Assembly (NCBI GenBank): GCA_030407315.1
Contig: JALQPE010001723.1
Coordinates: 1 to 36,450 of the forward strand
Source of the DNA: Asparagopsis taxiformis
Lineage: Eukaryota; Rhodophyta; Florideophyceae; Bonnemaisoniales; Bonnemaisoniaceae
Direction: 5' to 3'
DNA length: 36,450 bases
A model generated the notes under the pieces. It had not been told where the DNA came from, made no database searches, and saw nothing but the letters and a program-made list of their open reading frames with translations. Shown here in pieces: positions 18,241 to 27,849 of this stretch (positions are counted from its first letter, which is position 1; each line of letters begins with the position of its first letter). Made by a program: the position numbers and the translations under genes.

Positions 18241-18900
18241 ACCAAGCGCCCCGAGCGGCCCCTCCCCGCTCACTTACCCACTCACGCCCATCTTGCAGAA
18301 ACGTTCCTGCTGGCCTCATCCATGCCTTCACATCCACATCATAATCCTCTGCTGAGCTGTTCACCTTGGACGCTCACTGGAAGTACTCGTCTTCGACGTC
18401 CGCCAATGCAGGACAACACCATGAATACTAAACCCACCGTGGATCTCAGTCATCAACGGTGGGCGTCCTATAAATGACTGCTATAGAACCATTGCCCCAA
18501 GCCCTCCAGTTTGGACGCTCAGCCAACAGCGATTGCTGCTCTACCTCCTTGGTCGTTCTCCGATGCATGTAAATGCGCCAAAGTACGACCGATGGGGCAG
18601 TCCAAACTTTTTGTACCAGTGCACGCCTAGGGATACCACAAGGTTCGTCGTACAAGGTTCGTCATACACACACAAAGACACAAACACACAAAGACACAAA
18701 CACACAAACACACAAACAACCACGCACTGCAGCACCCAACTTTCGCATGCGTCAGTGATGTGCTGCTGCAGTGTATATGCGCTGTGCGGTAGCAAGATTT
18801 CCATGCTTGCAGCCATTCACATCCAGACATCCAGCCGCCGACCAGGGAAGCCGTTTGCAGCCGATTCCCCCTTGTCTGCATGGCATCTCGGTGCTGTCAA
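18230..18900. repeat. 930-bp repeat body, second tandem copy outside the inverted repeat
   Basis: This is a diverged tandem partner of 17310-17988, with the same landmarks in the same order. It contains a CA-rich microsatellite at about 18664-18720 (CACAAACACACAAAGACA) at the same place where the first copy has ACACACAGACACACAGAC. It ends near 18900, just before a CACTA-like terminus. Confidence 0.8.
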
Positions 18901-18910
18901 CACTTGCTTA

Positions 18911-19290
18911 CACTACGGTGTTGGGAATGAAAAAAGACAGTAAATTTACTGTCTGAGACAGTAAAAATTACTGTCTGGCCAAGACAGTGCGCGGAGACAG
19001 TAAAATTTACTGTCTGGAAATTTCAGAATACTGCTGCAGCAATAAACTGGCACGAAATCTGGACAGTACCAAAAACAGTAAAATTTACTGTCCAGAACAG
19101 TAAATTTTACTGTCCGGAAGTGTTGCCGCCAGACAGTATGTGCAGACAGTACATTTTACTGTCTGAGGCAGTGCATTGTATTGTATTACTGCACTGTCTG
19201 GGTAAATCTGTAGACAGTAGTGTAGATAGCAAATTGTATTGTCTGCGGGTAGTACCGTGTATTGGTTCACAACACTGTCTCGTGGAGTGG
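18911..19290 (+). mobile_element. CACTA-like element left end with subterminal repeats
   Basis: CACTACGGTGTTG begins at 18911. It is followed by about 15 inverted and direct copies of (A)GACAGT/ACTGTC(T), often as palindromes such as GACAGTAAATTTACTGTC. A TIR starting CACTA plus dense short subterminal repeats in both orientations is the classic end of an En/Spm-type element. The reverse complement of the tip occurs at 27131-27143. The three bases before the tip are TTA and those after the 27143 tip are TAT, so I cannot claim that these two ends flank one element. Confidence 0.55.
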
Positions 19291-19655
19291 ACTTGAGAGG
19301 AAATATGGAGCATAGTGTTGGTGTGAAGGTAAATATTGGAATGGTGTAATGGTGTGTGGTATACGAAGATAGTAATTGTGGTCGAGCTTTACAGATATTT
19401 GTAGGTAGCGAAGTTAGTACGAGGGAGGATAAATGAAAGAGGATAGCAGATCGACCGACCTAGAATGGGATTGAGGTTTCTAGTCTCAGTGAAGCCTATT
19501 CTGCCAATAGAGAATAGAATCATGTTTATGTCAGTTGGGATAGGAGATGACACTATCGATTTTAGTGCGATGACAATTAGAATCGTGCTGAAGGGCCTGC
19601 AATCGCTGAGGAATGTGACGTCATATTCCTCAATTTCCGAACGGAAGTTGGGAAT
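19291..19655. other. No recognisable gene between the CACTA-like end and the third karyopherin locus copy
   Basis: The only sizeable frame is a 100-codon minus-strand one (19389-19691) with no recognisable motif that also runs into the next feature. The DNA is G/A-rich on the plus strand. Confidence 0.4.
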
Positions 19656-19659
19656 AAAT

Positions 19660-20805
19660 AGGAGTTCACGAATGGGAGCAGCGATGCACAAAATTGGTGC
19701 AGAAAGAGCTTTTCGAGCTAATCACTGAGGCTTCCGTGAAGGAACTGAAACAGATACGGAAGAGTGTTCCATAGTTGATTACTTTCTCAATTCGAGAGCT
19801 ATTTGCGATCATAGTCGCGATGCGCCGAGTGAACCAAAGCGTAAACAGCTGTTATCTCCTCTGGTGCCGTCTCCATGTTGAATCCTGCGACTTGTACATG
19901 TGTGAGAGATGCTGACAATGTGAACATCGCCGGTATGCGAAACAGCCAATTGTCGAGCAGAACGTGTGTTGAGACAGCTGTTCGGAAATGGGTTTTTCTG
20001 GCGCACAGAAAGGCTGATTGCAAGTTTTGCCAAACGCCTCACACCACAAAACACACGCTTTCAACAATATATCCAACAAAAAATTTCATGGATCAAGCCG
20101 CCAACCACAATTCATGACAACCAATCATCAGTTCACTCTCGCCAATGTGCAAGTAGCATTAATGCTAGTGTGGTCAATTGACCACACTCGACCGTGGCAA
20201 ACAAGTATCGCAAGCGGATCGTTATCTCATCGCCTTGCGTAGTTGGCAATCCGCACAGTCCATACGCACGCAATTGATTGACACCAATGCGACGCCACAC
20301 GCGCTTCTGTTCGTCGCTACCACGCTGCATCGTCGCTTCCAAACCGATTGGTTGATGTTCACCGATGATGCACAGCGCATTGACGCCTTTTGAATCCCGC
20401 TTCTCGCGCTCGCGCTCCCCCTTCACCACCTCCGGGCTCTTTTTCTTCGCGCACGCGTGCCACTTTGCGATGGCAAATGTGTGATCGTCACTGCGCGACT
20501 CTAGGTGGCTCGACCTCCGTCGCGTCTTCTCTGAGGAACACGTGCACATTTTTCACGTCATGTCGGCGGTCGTGCTCGAGTTTCGACACGCCGAGACACA
20601 GCTTTTGCACCGCTTTTGTGCACAAAATGTCCACGTTGTTCTGCAGACCTCCCTGTTTATGCTGGCCATTTTGCATGTCAATCTTCCCGCCTGTCTCAAC
20701 CGTGCGGCGTTGCGTAATGCGCGTGCCGTTCTCACTTTTTTGCAAGCCTGGAAGGCCTATTCGAGCGACCCGGCAGTTCTTCCAACTGTCATTGCAATCC
20801 GTTTG
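19660..20805 (+). pseudogene. Third, older partial copy of the karyopherin locus
   Basis: It begins with the relative of the upstream gene's end (19670-19795, KELFELITEASVKELKQIRK). It crosses the intergenic region and enters the karyopherin at ATG 20114 (MTTNHQFTLANVQVAL). A 12-bp and a 22-bp perfect palindrome (20155-20166 and 20167-20188) insert about 19 bases and shift the frame. The reading resumes TPHALLFVATTLHRRFQTDW, reaches the same in-frame TGA (GCCTTTTGAATCCC, at about 20391), and continues to a piece like AVLTFLQAWKAYSSDPAVLP. Homology ends near 20805. It is clearly more diverged than the two arms are from each other. Confidence 0.75.
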
Positions 20806-20809
20806 TACA

Positions 20810-22330
20810 TGCATCTTTACTGGTCACACCATTAATCTCACACGTGTTATTTCAACGATATGATTACGATGTCACTAGTTACGGAAAGATTGATACGTCT
20901 GCTCGCTTTCTCACGAGTCAATTCACCCATTTCGGTCTCGTGCCTACTGCCGAAGAGGAGCCTAGCTTTATGGACAAACATTAGGACTGAAAAATGTATC
21001 TAATTCAAGTAAGCTTCCTAGAATTTCACAAGCTATGCTCGATACTAAGCGAGGGGATGGCGATGAGCTCTACACAGTCAACTACGATGACCCCCGATGT
21101 GGTTCACATTCGTCACAGTACCAGTCGGGGAGACTCCTACCTCTCAGATGGTGTCCCGGTGACTCCAAGACGCCACTGCTTTGTCCAATCCTGGTCCTAA
21201 GAAGATGACGGGTTACGCTATGTGTGACGTACATGAGTACCATGGAAACGTGAGTGGGAATGGTGATAGTGGGATTACTGGAGTGATGGGAGATGAGTCT
21301 GGGGAGAAATCATACAGTTTCTATACACCTGACGGGTATTGGTGGAATATAATTGAATGGAATGATGTGTGATGTCTGCACCACGTCGACCTCCTCTCTC
21401 GCCCCAACATCGCGCAGCACTCTCAATGCAACACAGTGTGCATCTTTGTTGGCGTTACATGTGCGCCTAGTTCTTGCATCGCTGCTTCCCTCACATCATC
21501 ATCTAACCGTCTGTAACGCAACAACATGCCACCGCATGTCGCTCACAGTCACATATGTATTTCTTAATACGCTTGTTGAAACACGGAACGCTCTTATTCA
21601 CCACAGCGGCAGCTCTACACAAACTAACACTGAAACCAAGATGGAGGCAATATATCGGTGGCATTTCATTACAAATGTACTTTTTCTTTCTGCTGCTGGT
21701 GTGGCCTTGTGTTTGAAACTTGCTTGCAGGTCCTTTCCAACAGCTTAGTGTCGTAACCATTGCAGATGCGTTGCTGCTAGAATCACCCGGAGAGCTTCAA
21801 TCAAATGGTTGTTGTGGACTAGTTGCGCTCGTTGTGAATCAATCGCCAGTGCGTGCATCTGTATTTGTGCGTTCGTGTGCGCGCTTACTAGATGCGATGC
21901 AATGCAATGCTCACGTACACTGTATACTACTGACTTTTACAAATATAGCTTTGTATGAGAAGCGTCGGTATGTATCCGACACCTTACCATTGCCTCACTC
22001 TGTAAAGCTTCTTTCCCAGTAGCAATTTGTATCGCATTGCACCATGACGCAGGGCAGACTGCGAGTGAAAGCAACGAGTAAACAAACTTTTCGCTCATCA
22101 TTCACCACACGCTGTTGTCGTTGAAGTCATAACCATATCCACATCCCATTCTGGAAACTCTTGGAAGACAGACGAGCCCAGTCCACCACTGGTGCTTGTA
22201 GATGTAGCATTTTTAAGCTGTTCGTTTAGATAGTAAGGGATAGATGGTGTAGTGCGCAACACTAGAGAACAACGCTGTGCAGGACAACATGTTTGTTCGG
22301 CGTAAATCGTCATATGTTCCATTTGGACTA
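20810..22330. other. Unrecognised, patches of coding-like sequence
   Basis: Short protein-like runs appear on the plus strand. They include FTHFGLVPTAEEEPSFMDKH (about 20912-20985), then AMLDTKRGDGDELYTVNYDD (about 21030-21095) and a 131-codon frame at 21353-21748. None connects into a recognised family and all need frame changes. They may be remnants of one gene. I see no repeat shared with the rest of the window here. Confidence 0.3.
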
Positions 22331-23350
22331 TTTTGGCAGCTCACATGCATCAACCTGAATATTAAGACTCTGGACTGGCACACTCAAGTATCTGGATACG
22401 CTTGAGCAGTGGCAGGGGCGCAAGAGCCGGTCCAAGTTTTTGTACAAGGCACGTTGACACACTGCATTCACTTGATTGACACCCGAGTGCAACGACTGGC
22501 TCGCTGTCCAGGGATGGGGGACTGCTGTGCAAGTGTTCAATACATCTCAAGATGCAGTTCAAGAATAAACATTTCAACGTTATCCGGCTCACGGTCTCAG
22601 TTGGTCAAGTCATGGATCACAGGGTGTGGTGAAAAACCTCTTTGTTTACATTGTCTCAATAGCGAGGTCGACGATATTGCGACCTCGTTACTGGGACGGA
22701 TTGGCATCACCGAGTGTGACAGACTGGAAGATGTGATTGGGCAGGAGCGAGGTGTGTGTGAAGGATAGTAAGAAACAGCGAGGTGGGTGTGTGGAAGGTG
22801 CGAATGGCGTCAAGTGATTGGCACAAGGGAGTTGAGCTCATCTGCGGACAGAGTATGGATGGCATCGTATGCCCGTTGGGACAGCCCGGGCGGAAGTGAT
22901 CATGGGAAGCTCGTTTATGTATGTGTGCGGCAGTTGGGATTGGGCGCGACTGGACGGCGAATGTGGTCGAAGAATGGGCGCGGCGACTATGGTCATGCTA
23001 AGTGGACCAACGCGGTGCGAGTCGAACCAGTTGATATATGAGGGATGTCAAGGCAAGGGGGCATTTAGACGGGCGAAAGGGTGCGTGTGACGCGAGTGGA
23101 AGGCGGTGAGGGAATGCATGCATGAATTGAGCGTGTGGGCGGACGAGGATTTGAGAAAACCTAATATGACAGTACATTGCGTGTGTGGTAGGCGCGTTGA
23201 AGTGTTACGGCGCATAAATCATCGGCGCCGATGGCTACGTCACAAACGGTGTAATCACCGCTGTAATCGGCGCCAACAGCATGTTATGGCTGCAGACGCG
23301 ACAGAATGTCGACTTCATCCTTAGAATGAAGTACGCTAATTAGCCATTCT
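22330..23350. other. Unrecognised, short open frames only
   Basis: Plus-strand frames at 22409-22768 (119 codons, WITGCGEKPLCLHCLNSEVD) and 22787-23041 have protein-like stretches but no known motif. Short palindromes such as AGCGAGGTCGACGATATTGC with CGACCTCG, and ATCGGCGCCGAT near 23220-23232, continue the palindrome-rich pattern of the window. Confidence 0.3.
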
Positions 23351-23361
23351 GCCCAGCACCA

Positions 23362-23440
23362 GGTACGAAACTTGGGACTGGGCACGTCATTAGAGCTCTA
23401 GGGTAGGTAACAGAATATAAACTTATGTGGGAGGACGGGT
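23362..23440 (+). promoter_or_regulatory. TATA-containing conserved block, dispersed copy
   Basis: GGTACGAAACTTGGGACTGG, GCACGTCA, AGAGCTCTAGGGTAGGTA and ATATAAACTT repeat the block at 16441-16520 with roughly 80% identity. No comparable gene follows; palindrome arrays start at once. Confidence 0.35.
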
Positions 23441-23443
23441 TTT

Positions 23444-23645
23444 CAGGACAAGCTGTCGGAACTGTAATTACTGTGTTTTCTTACAGCAAAGTCATCGTTA
23501 AGGCGGATTTGCTTTCTCAGGACAAGCTGTCAGAACTGTAAGTACTCTGTTTTCTTACAGCAAAGTCATCGTTAAGGCGGATTTGCTTTCTCAGGACAAG
23601 CTGTCGGAACTGCTATTCAGTTTTCTTACAGCAAAGGCAGTTTAC
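23444..23645. repeat. 74-bp direct repeat containing half of the 39-bp palindrome
   Basis: CAGGACAAGCTGTC starts at 23444, 23518 and 23592, an exact 74-bp period. The first two units carry TTTTCTTACAGCAAAGTCAT followed by CGTTAAGGCGGATTTGCTTT. The last unit is truncated. This half-palindrome unit lies immediately beside the array of complete palindromes. Confidence 0.85.
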
Positions 23646-23653
23646 CCCGGTTG

Positions 23654-23892
23654 CTTACAGCAAAGTCATCGTAACGATGACTTTGCTGTAAGAAAACAAA
23701 ACATTACAGCAAAGTCATCGTTAAGATGACTTTGCTGTAAGAAAACAAAACATTACAGCAAAGTCATCGTAAGATGACTTTGCTGTAAGAAAACAAAACA
23801 TTACAGCAAAGTCATCGTTAAGATGACTTTGCTGTAAGAAAACAAAACATTACAGCAAAGTCATCGTAACGATGACTTTGCTGTAAGAAACC
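23654..23892. repeat. Array of five 37-39-bp palindromes
   Basis: Copies start at 23654, 23704, 23753, 23801 and 23850, about 49 bases apart. They are joined by AAAACAAAACA linkers. The half-site is CTTACAGCAAAGTCATCG and its complement follows after a centre of one to three bases. The outer pieces CAGTTTACCCCGGTTG (23639) and CCATGGTAAACCAACTTC (23890) form an inverted pair that brackets the array, as in the fold-back elements at 25561, 26628 and 27972. Confidence 0.92.
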
Positions 23893-23989
23893 ATGGTAAA
23901 CCAACTTCTCTGTAAGCATATGAGAGGGACTGATGTTTCTCACTCGGGAAGAAGAAGGAGACGATTTCAGACCTCGCGAAAAAGGCTGC

Positions 23990-24680
23990 AAAGTGGTCTG
24001 AAACGGTTGGGGTGGTTCTAGGGAGCACTAAAACTTGTTTTAATTGCACTCAAGCTTTCTCGCTTGCGTGGAAGGGTTGGTATAATTCATCGATTTTTGG
24101 TCATCAGATTCTCACAACTGGAGATGTGATGGTCAAAATGGAACTTTGTCCGAATGATGTGCAAGTGGTCTGTAAGGGTTGGAGTGGGTCTAGGGAGTAC
24201 GGAAAAGTGTTCTATGAGTTCGTAAAGCTGCTGGCTTGCGCATTAGGGCTGACAGAATGCATCGAGTTTTGGTCACCAGATTCCCACAACTGAAGATGTG
24301 ATGGCCAAAATTGAACTTTGTCGGAACGAAGTGCAAGTGGTCTGTAAGGGTTGGAGTGGGTCTGGGGAGTACTGTAATGGGTTTTATTTGCCCTGAAAGC
24401 TGGTGGCTTGCGAGGTACAGCTTCCGGAGTTCACTAATTTTTGGTCACCAGATTCTCACAACTGGAGATGTGATGGCCAAAATTGAACTTTGTCGGAACG
24501 AAGTGTAAGTGATCCGTAAGGGCTGGAGTGGCTCTAGGGAGTACGGAAAAGTGTTTTATGTGTCCGTAAAGCTGTTGAATTGCGTGGTAGGGATTCCAGA
24601 ATGCATCGACTTTTGGTCACCAGACTCCCACAACTGGAGATGTGATAGCCAAAATTGAACTTTGCAAGAACGAAGTGCAA
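23990..24680. repeat. 172-bp tandem repeat, four copies
   Basis: The landmark (T/C)G(T/A)AA(G/C)GG(T/C)TGG(A/G)GTGG occurs at 23999, 24171, 24343 and 24515, an exact 172-bp spacing. Each unit includes GGTCACCAGATTC(T/C)CACAACTG and GCCAAAATTGAACTTTGTC. A partial unit recurs at about 27148-27320. Copies are visibly diverged, so the array is not very recent. The following 24680-24850 block also recurs, at 27320-27520. Confidence 0.9.
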
Positions 24681-25560
24681 GTGTTCTGGATGCCTTCAAG
24701 TGGCCTGGAAGCGTACTCTGGACAAGTTTTCGGACCTTGAAGAGGCTCAACTGCACAATGCTGATATTGAAATGAAACATTCATATAGTCCATTTTTAAC
24801 TAGAACTGCTGGAATGGATTGCGTAGCCTATAGAGGAGCAATGTAGTTATATAATAGAGCTAGAAGCATGCCTCAACAACCTATCTCTCATGCCTCTAGT
24901 TCTCCTTCATCATTCCAGTCTTCCTTCCTGTGACGCACCGCGCCTCTGGTGTCACTTCACACGCCCCTCCTGTGCATTAAATACCTGTCTACCACTTCCG
25001 TATTCTACTCATACCACCACCTTCATTTTACCCCATGCCTACCATCCTATCCTTTACCTTCTGTCCTTCAGTCCTAGGCTAACCTACTTCATAACCATCG
25101 ATGTAAGGTGAATATCTAGATTCCTACCTACTTGAGAGTATAGTTTATTATAACGGAAAACGGACGGTTTTGTATAGTCAATGTGCTACACAGCACCAGG
25201 AGTAGATTTTGCGCACCGATAATCTATGCTTGATATTGGAGAGACCGGCTTCTTGTAGCCTCGGAAAATGTGCAGGTAGTACCTTTCCAGAGGTCCTGGA
25301 GGTGTTCACACCAACTCTAGTCCATTTTAACGAGTTTGAATTTCGACCGCCAGAATCTCTGTCGTGAGAAAATGGTGGTCGAAATTTACCGTGCTGCTCT
25401 CCCAATACTGAACTTTTTAGGTAGTTCAGCCCGGGTGAACAAGACACAGATTGCTCTTCAAAGCCGCCCGAAGCCGTCGAAACCATCCTTCCACAATGTT
25501 CCCGACTTCAAAATTCCTATCTCACCCTTCCCAAAGTGAGAGAGGGACCAAGGTACCAGA

Positions 25561-25942
25561 CGCTTACAGCTGAGGCAGTTTACCAGGGATGCTTACAGCA
25601 AAGTCATCGTTACGATGACTTTGCTGTAAGAAAAGAAAACATTACAGTGGGCGAAGGATTTTACCGGGTGAAAAAATCACCAAGAATTTTTTTACCGGGT
25701 AAAAAATTGTGGCTACTGTAATGAAACGTTTTCTTACAGCAAAGTCATCGTAACGATGACTTTGCTGTAAGAAAAGGAAACATTACAGTAGGCGAAGAAT
25801 TTTTACCGGGTAAAAAATCACCAAGAATTTTTTTACCGGGTAAAAAAACGTGCCTGCTGTAATGTTTTCTTTTCTTACAGCAAAGTCATCGTAACGATGA
25901 CTTTGCTGTCAGCACCCGCGGTAAACTGCCTCAGCTGTAAGC
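25561..25942. repeat. Fold-back element 1 with three 39-bp palindromes
   Basis: The terminal arms are CGCTTACAGCTGAGGCAGTT at the left and AACTGCCTCAGCTGTAAGCG at the right. Palindromes lie at 25592-25630, 25733-25771 and 25874-25911 (the last has a CTGTCAG end). Between them are TTACCGGGTAA palindromes and ATTACAGT/ACTGTAAT pairs, so the whole element is self-complementary at several nested levels. Confidence 0.92.
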
Positions 25943-26627
25943 GGTCTGGCTTCACCCTCTCTCTCATGTCTCTTGTCTTCCTCCATCCCAGCCTATCCCA
26001 ACCTCCCTTCTATGTCGACTCCGGTGTCACTCCAGCCGACCCTTCAGTGAGTGCAATCCTTCTCTACCACCGCCATAATCTACTCATACTATCCCCTTCA
26101 TGTTGCTGCATACCTACCCTCCCATCCTTCCTGATTTTCCTACAATCCTAGGCTAGCCTACTTACCAACTATGTTGGTATTGAAGGCAGCTAGATTCCTA
26201 GTAACTCAAATCTATAGTCTGCTAAAAAGGGCGATTTGGTGTGGTCACTGTGCCACACGGCACCAGGAATAGAATCTGGCCACGGATACTCTATGCTTGA
26301 TCTCAGAGAGAACAGCTGCGCCAATGCTCCGAAAATGTGCTGTCAGTACCTTTCCAGACGTCCTGGAGGTGCTCATGCCAGCTCTAGTTCATTTTAGGGA
26401 GGTTGAGTTTCGACAATCAGAATTTCACTCTTGAGGAAATTGTGTTTGAAATTTTGTGCACTCCTCCCGCCGTACCAGGCAGGGCACCCAGCCCAGACTG
26501 GGTTAGCACGACGCAGAGTGCTCCCCAACACCGCTAACAGCCGTCCAAACCATCCCTCTGCCATGTTTTACGGCTTCACAATTCCTTGCTCACCCTTCCC
26601 AAGGTGAGGGAGGGACCAAGCTCCCAG

Positions 26628-26842
26628 CCGCTTACAGCTGAGGCAGTTTACCAGGGATGCTTACAGCAAAGTCATCGTTACGATGACTTTGCTGTAAGAA
26701 AACGTTTTCATTACAGTGGCCAGGAATTTTTTACCCGGTAAAAAATCATGGCTACTGTAATGAATTGTTTTCTTACAGCAAAGTCATCGTAACGATGACT
26801 TTGCTGTAAACATCCCTGGTAAACTGCTCCGTCTGTAAGCCG
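26628..26842. repeat. Fold-back element 2 with two 39-bp palindromes
   Basis: The arms are CCGCTTACAGCTGAGGCAGT and, at the right, a matching segment ending CTGTAAGCC. Palindromes lie at 26660-26698 (centre T) and 26772-26810 (centre A). One TTACCCGGTAA palindrome and a CATTACAG/CTGTAATG pair lie between. It is the simplest and shortest of the set. Confidence 0.92.
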
Positions 26843-27077
26843 TTGGTCTCAACCCTCGATCTCATGTCTGTTGTCCTCCTTCATCATCTCCACATCCCTT
26901 CCTGCTAAGCATCACTTCTCTAGTGTCACTCTACCAGTCCTTTTCGTGCATGAAATACTTTTCTACCACTGCCATAGTCTACACATACTATTGCCTCTAT
27001 ACTTCTGCATGCCTACGCTTCCATCTTTCTCTCCCGTGCTAGGCTTAGAGAATATCCTACTTCCTGAATATCATTGT

Positions 27078-27143
27078 ACAGTGAGGCAGTAAAAATCACT
27101 GTCTCACCGTACTGTCTGAGGCCCTCTTTTCAACACCGTAGTG
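27078..27143 (-). mobile_element. CACTA-like terminus (right-end orientation)
   Basis: Ends TTTTCAACACCGTAGTG at 27143, the reverse complement of the 18911 tip. Inside it are ACTGTCTGAGGCCC, CACTGTCTCACCG and GCAGTAAAAATCACTGTCT subterminal motifs. Almost the same sequence occurs at about 33545-33610. It lies inside unit three of the composite array, so it arrived after that array formed. Confidence 0.5.
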
Positions 27144-27339
27144 TATAAGGGCTGGAGTGGCTCTGGGGATTACAGAAAGGTGTTTTATCTGTCCGTAAAG
27201 CTTCTGGCTTGCGCATTAGGGCTGGCAGAATGCATCGATTTTTGGTCATCAGATTCTCACAACTGCAGATATGATGAATTTCGGCCATGGCCAAAATTCA
27301 ACTTTGTCGGAACGACGTAGATTTGGACTGGATGCCTCC

Positions 27340-27435
27340 AAGTGCATGCACTTGAAAGTGCACTTAGTCCAAAAAATTGTCCAGAGTACGCTCCCAGGCG
27401 ATGGCCTGGAAGTGTACTCTGGACAAGTTTTTGGA
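27340..27435. repeat. Newly formed hairpins inside the 172-bp-associated block
   Basis: AAGTGCATGCACTT (27340-27353) is followed by a 68-bp hairpin, 27368-27435, with 32-bp arms and the loop GATG at 27400-27403. The relative near 24690-24735 reads straight from GCCTTCAAGT into GGCCTGGAAGCGTACTCTGG and lacks the extra left arm. The roughly 58-base insertion here is thus mainly an inverted copy of the bases that follow it. Confidence 0.85.
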
Positions 27436-27849
27436 CCTGGAAGAGGTTGAATTGCACAATGCTTGTGTTGAAATGAAACATTTATATGGCCCATTCTTTA
27501 CTTGGACAGCTGAAATCCTATCTACTCGAGAGTAAAGTATATAAAAACTGGAAACAGACGGTTTTGTATTGTCAATGTGCCACAAGGCACCAAGAGTAGA
27601 TTTTGCCCTCCGATAATCTATGGTTGATTTCAGAGAGGATAACCGCGTGCAGTCACAGGACATGTGTTACCAGATCCTTCCCAGAGGTCCTGGAGGTGTT
27701 CACACCAACTCCAGCCCACTTTAACGAGTTTGAATTTCGAAAGTCAGAATCTCTGTCGTGAGAAAATTGAACCATTTCCGACCACGTGGTAGAAATTTCG
27801 TACACTCCTCCAACCATACTAGACACAACACCCAGCTCAAACCGGGTGT

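Noticed and set aside
23654..23892. Regularly spaced palindromic repeats resembling a CRISPR array
   Set aside because: The linkers are nearly identical A-rich 11-base pieces rather than unique spacers. The repeats are full palindromes in a eukaryotic setting and no cas-like gene is present.
18911..27143. A complete CACTA transposon with matching ends
   Set aside because: The tips are inverse and similar, but the flanking triplets (TTA and TAT) do not match, one subterminal array is much shorter, and I see no transposase between them.
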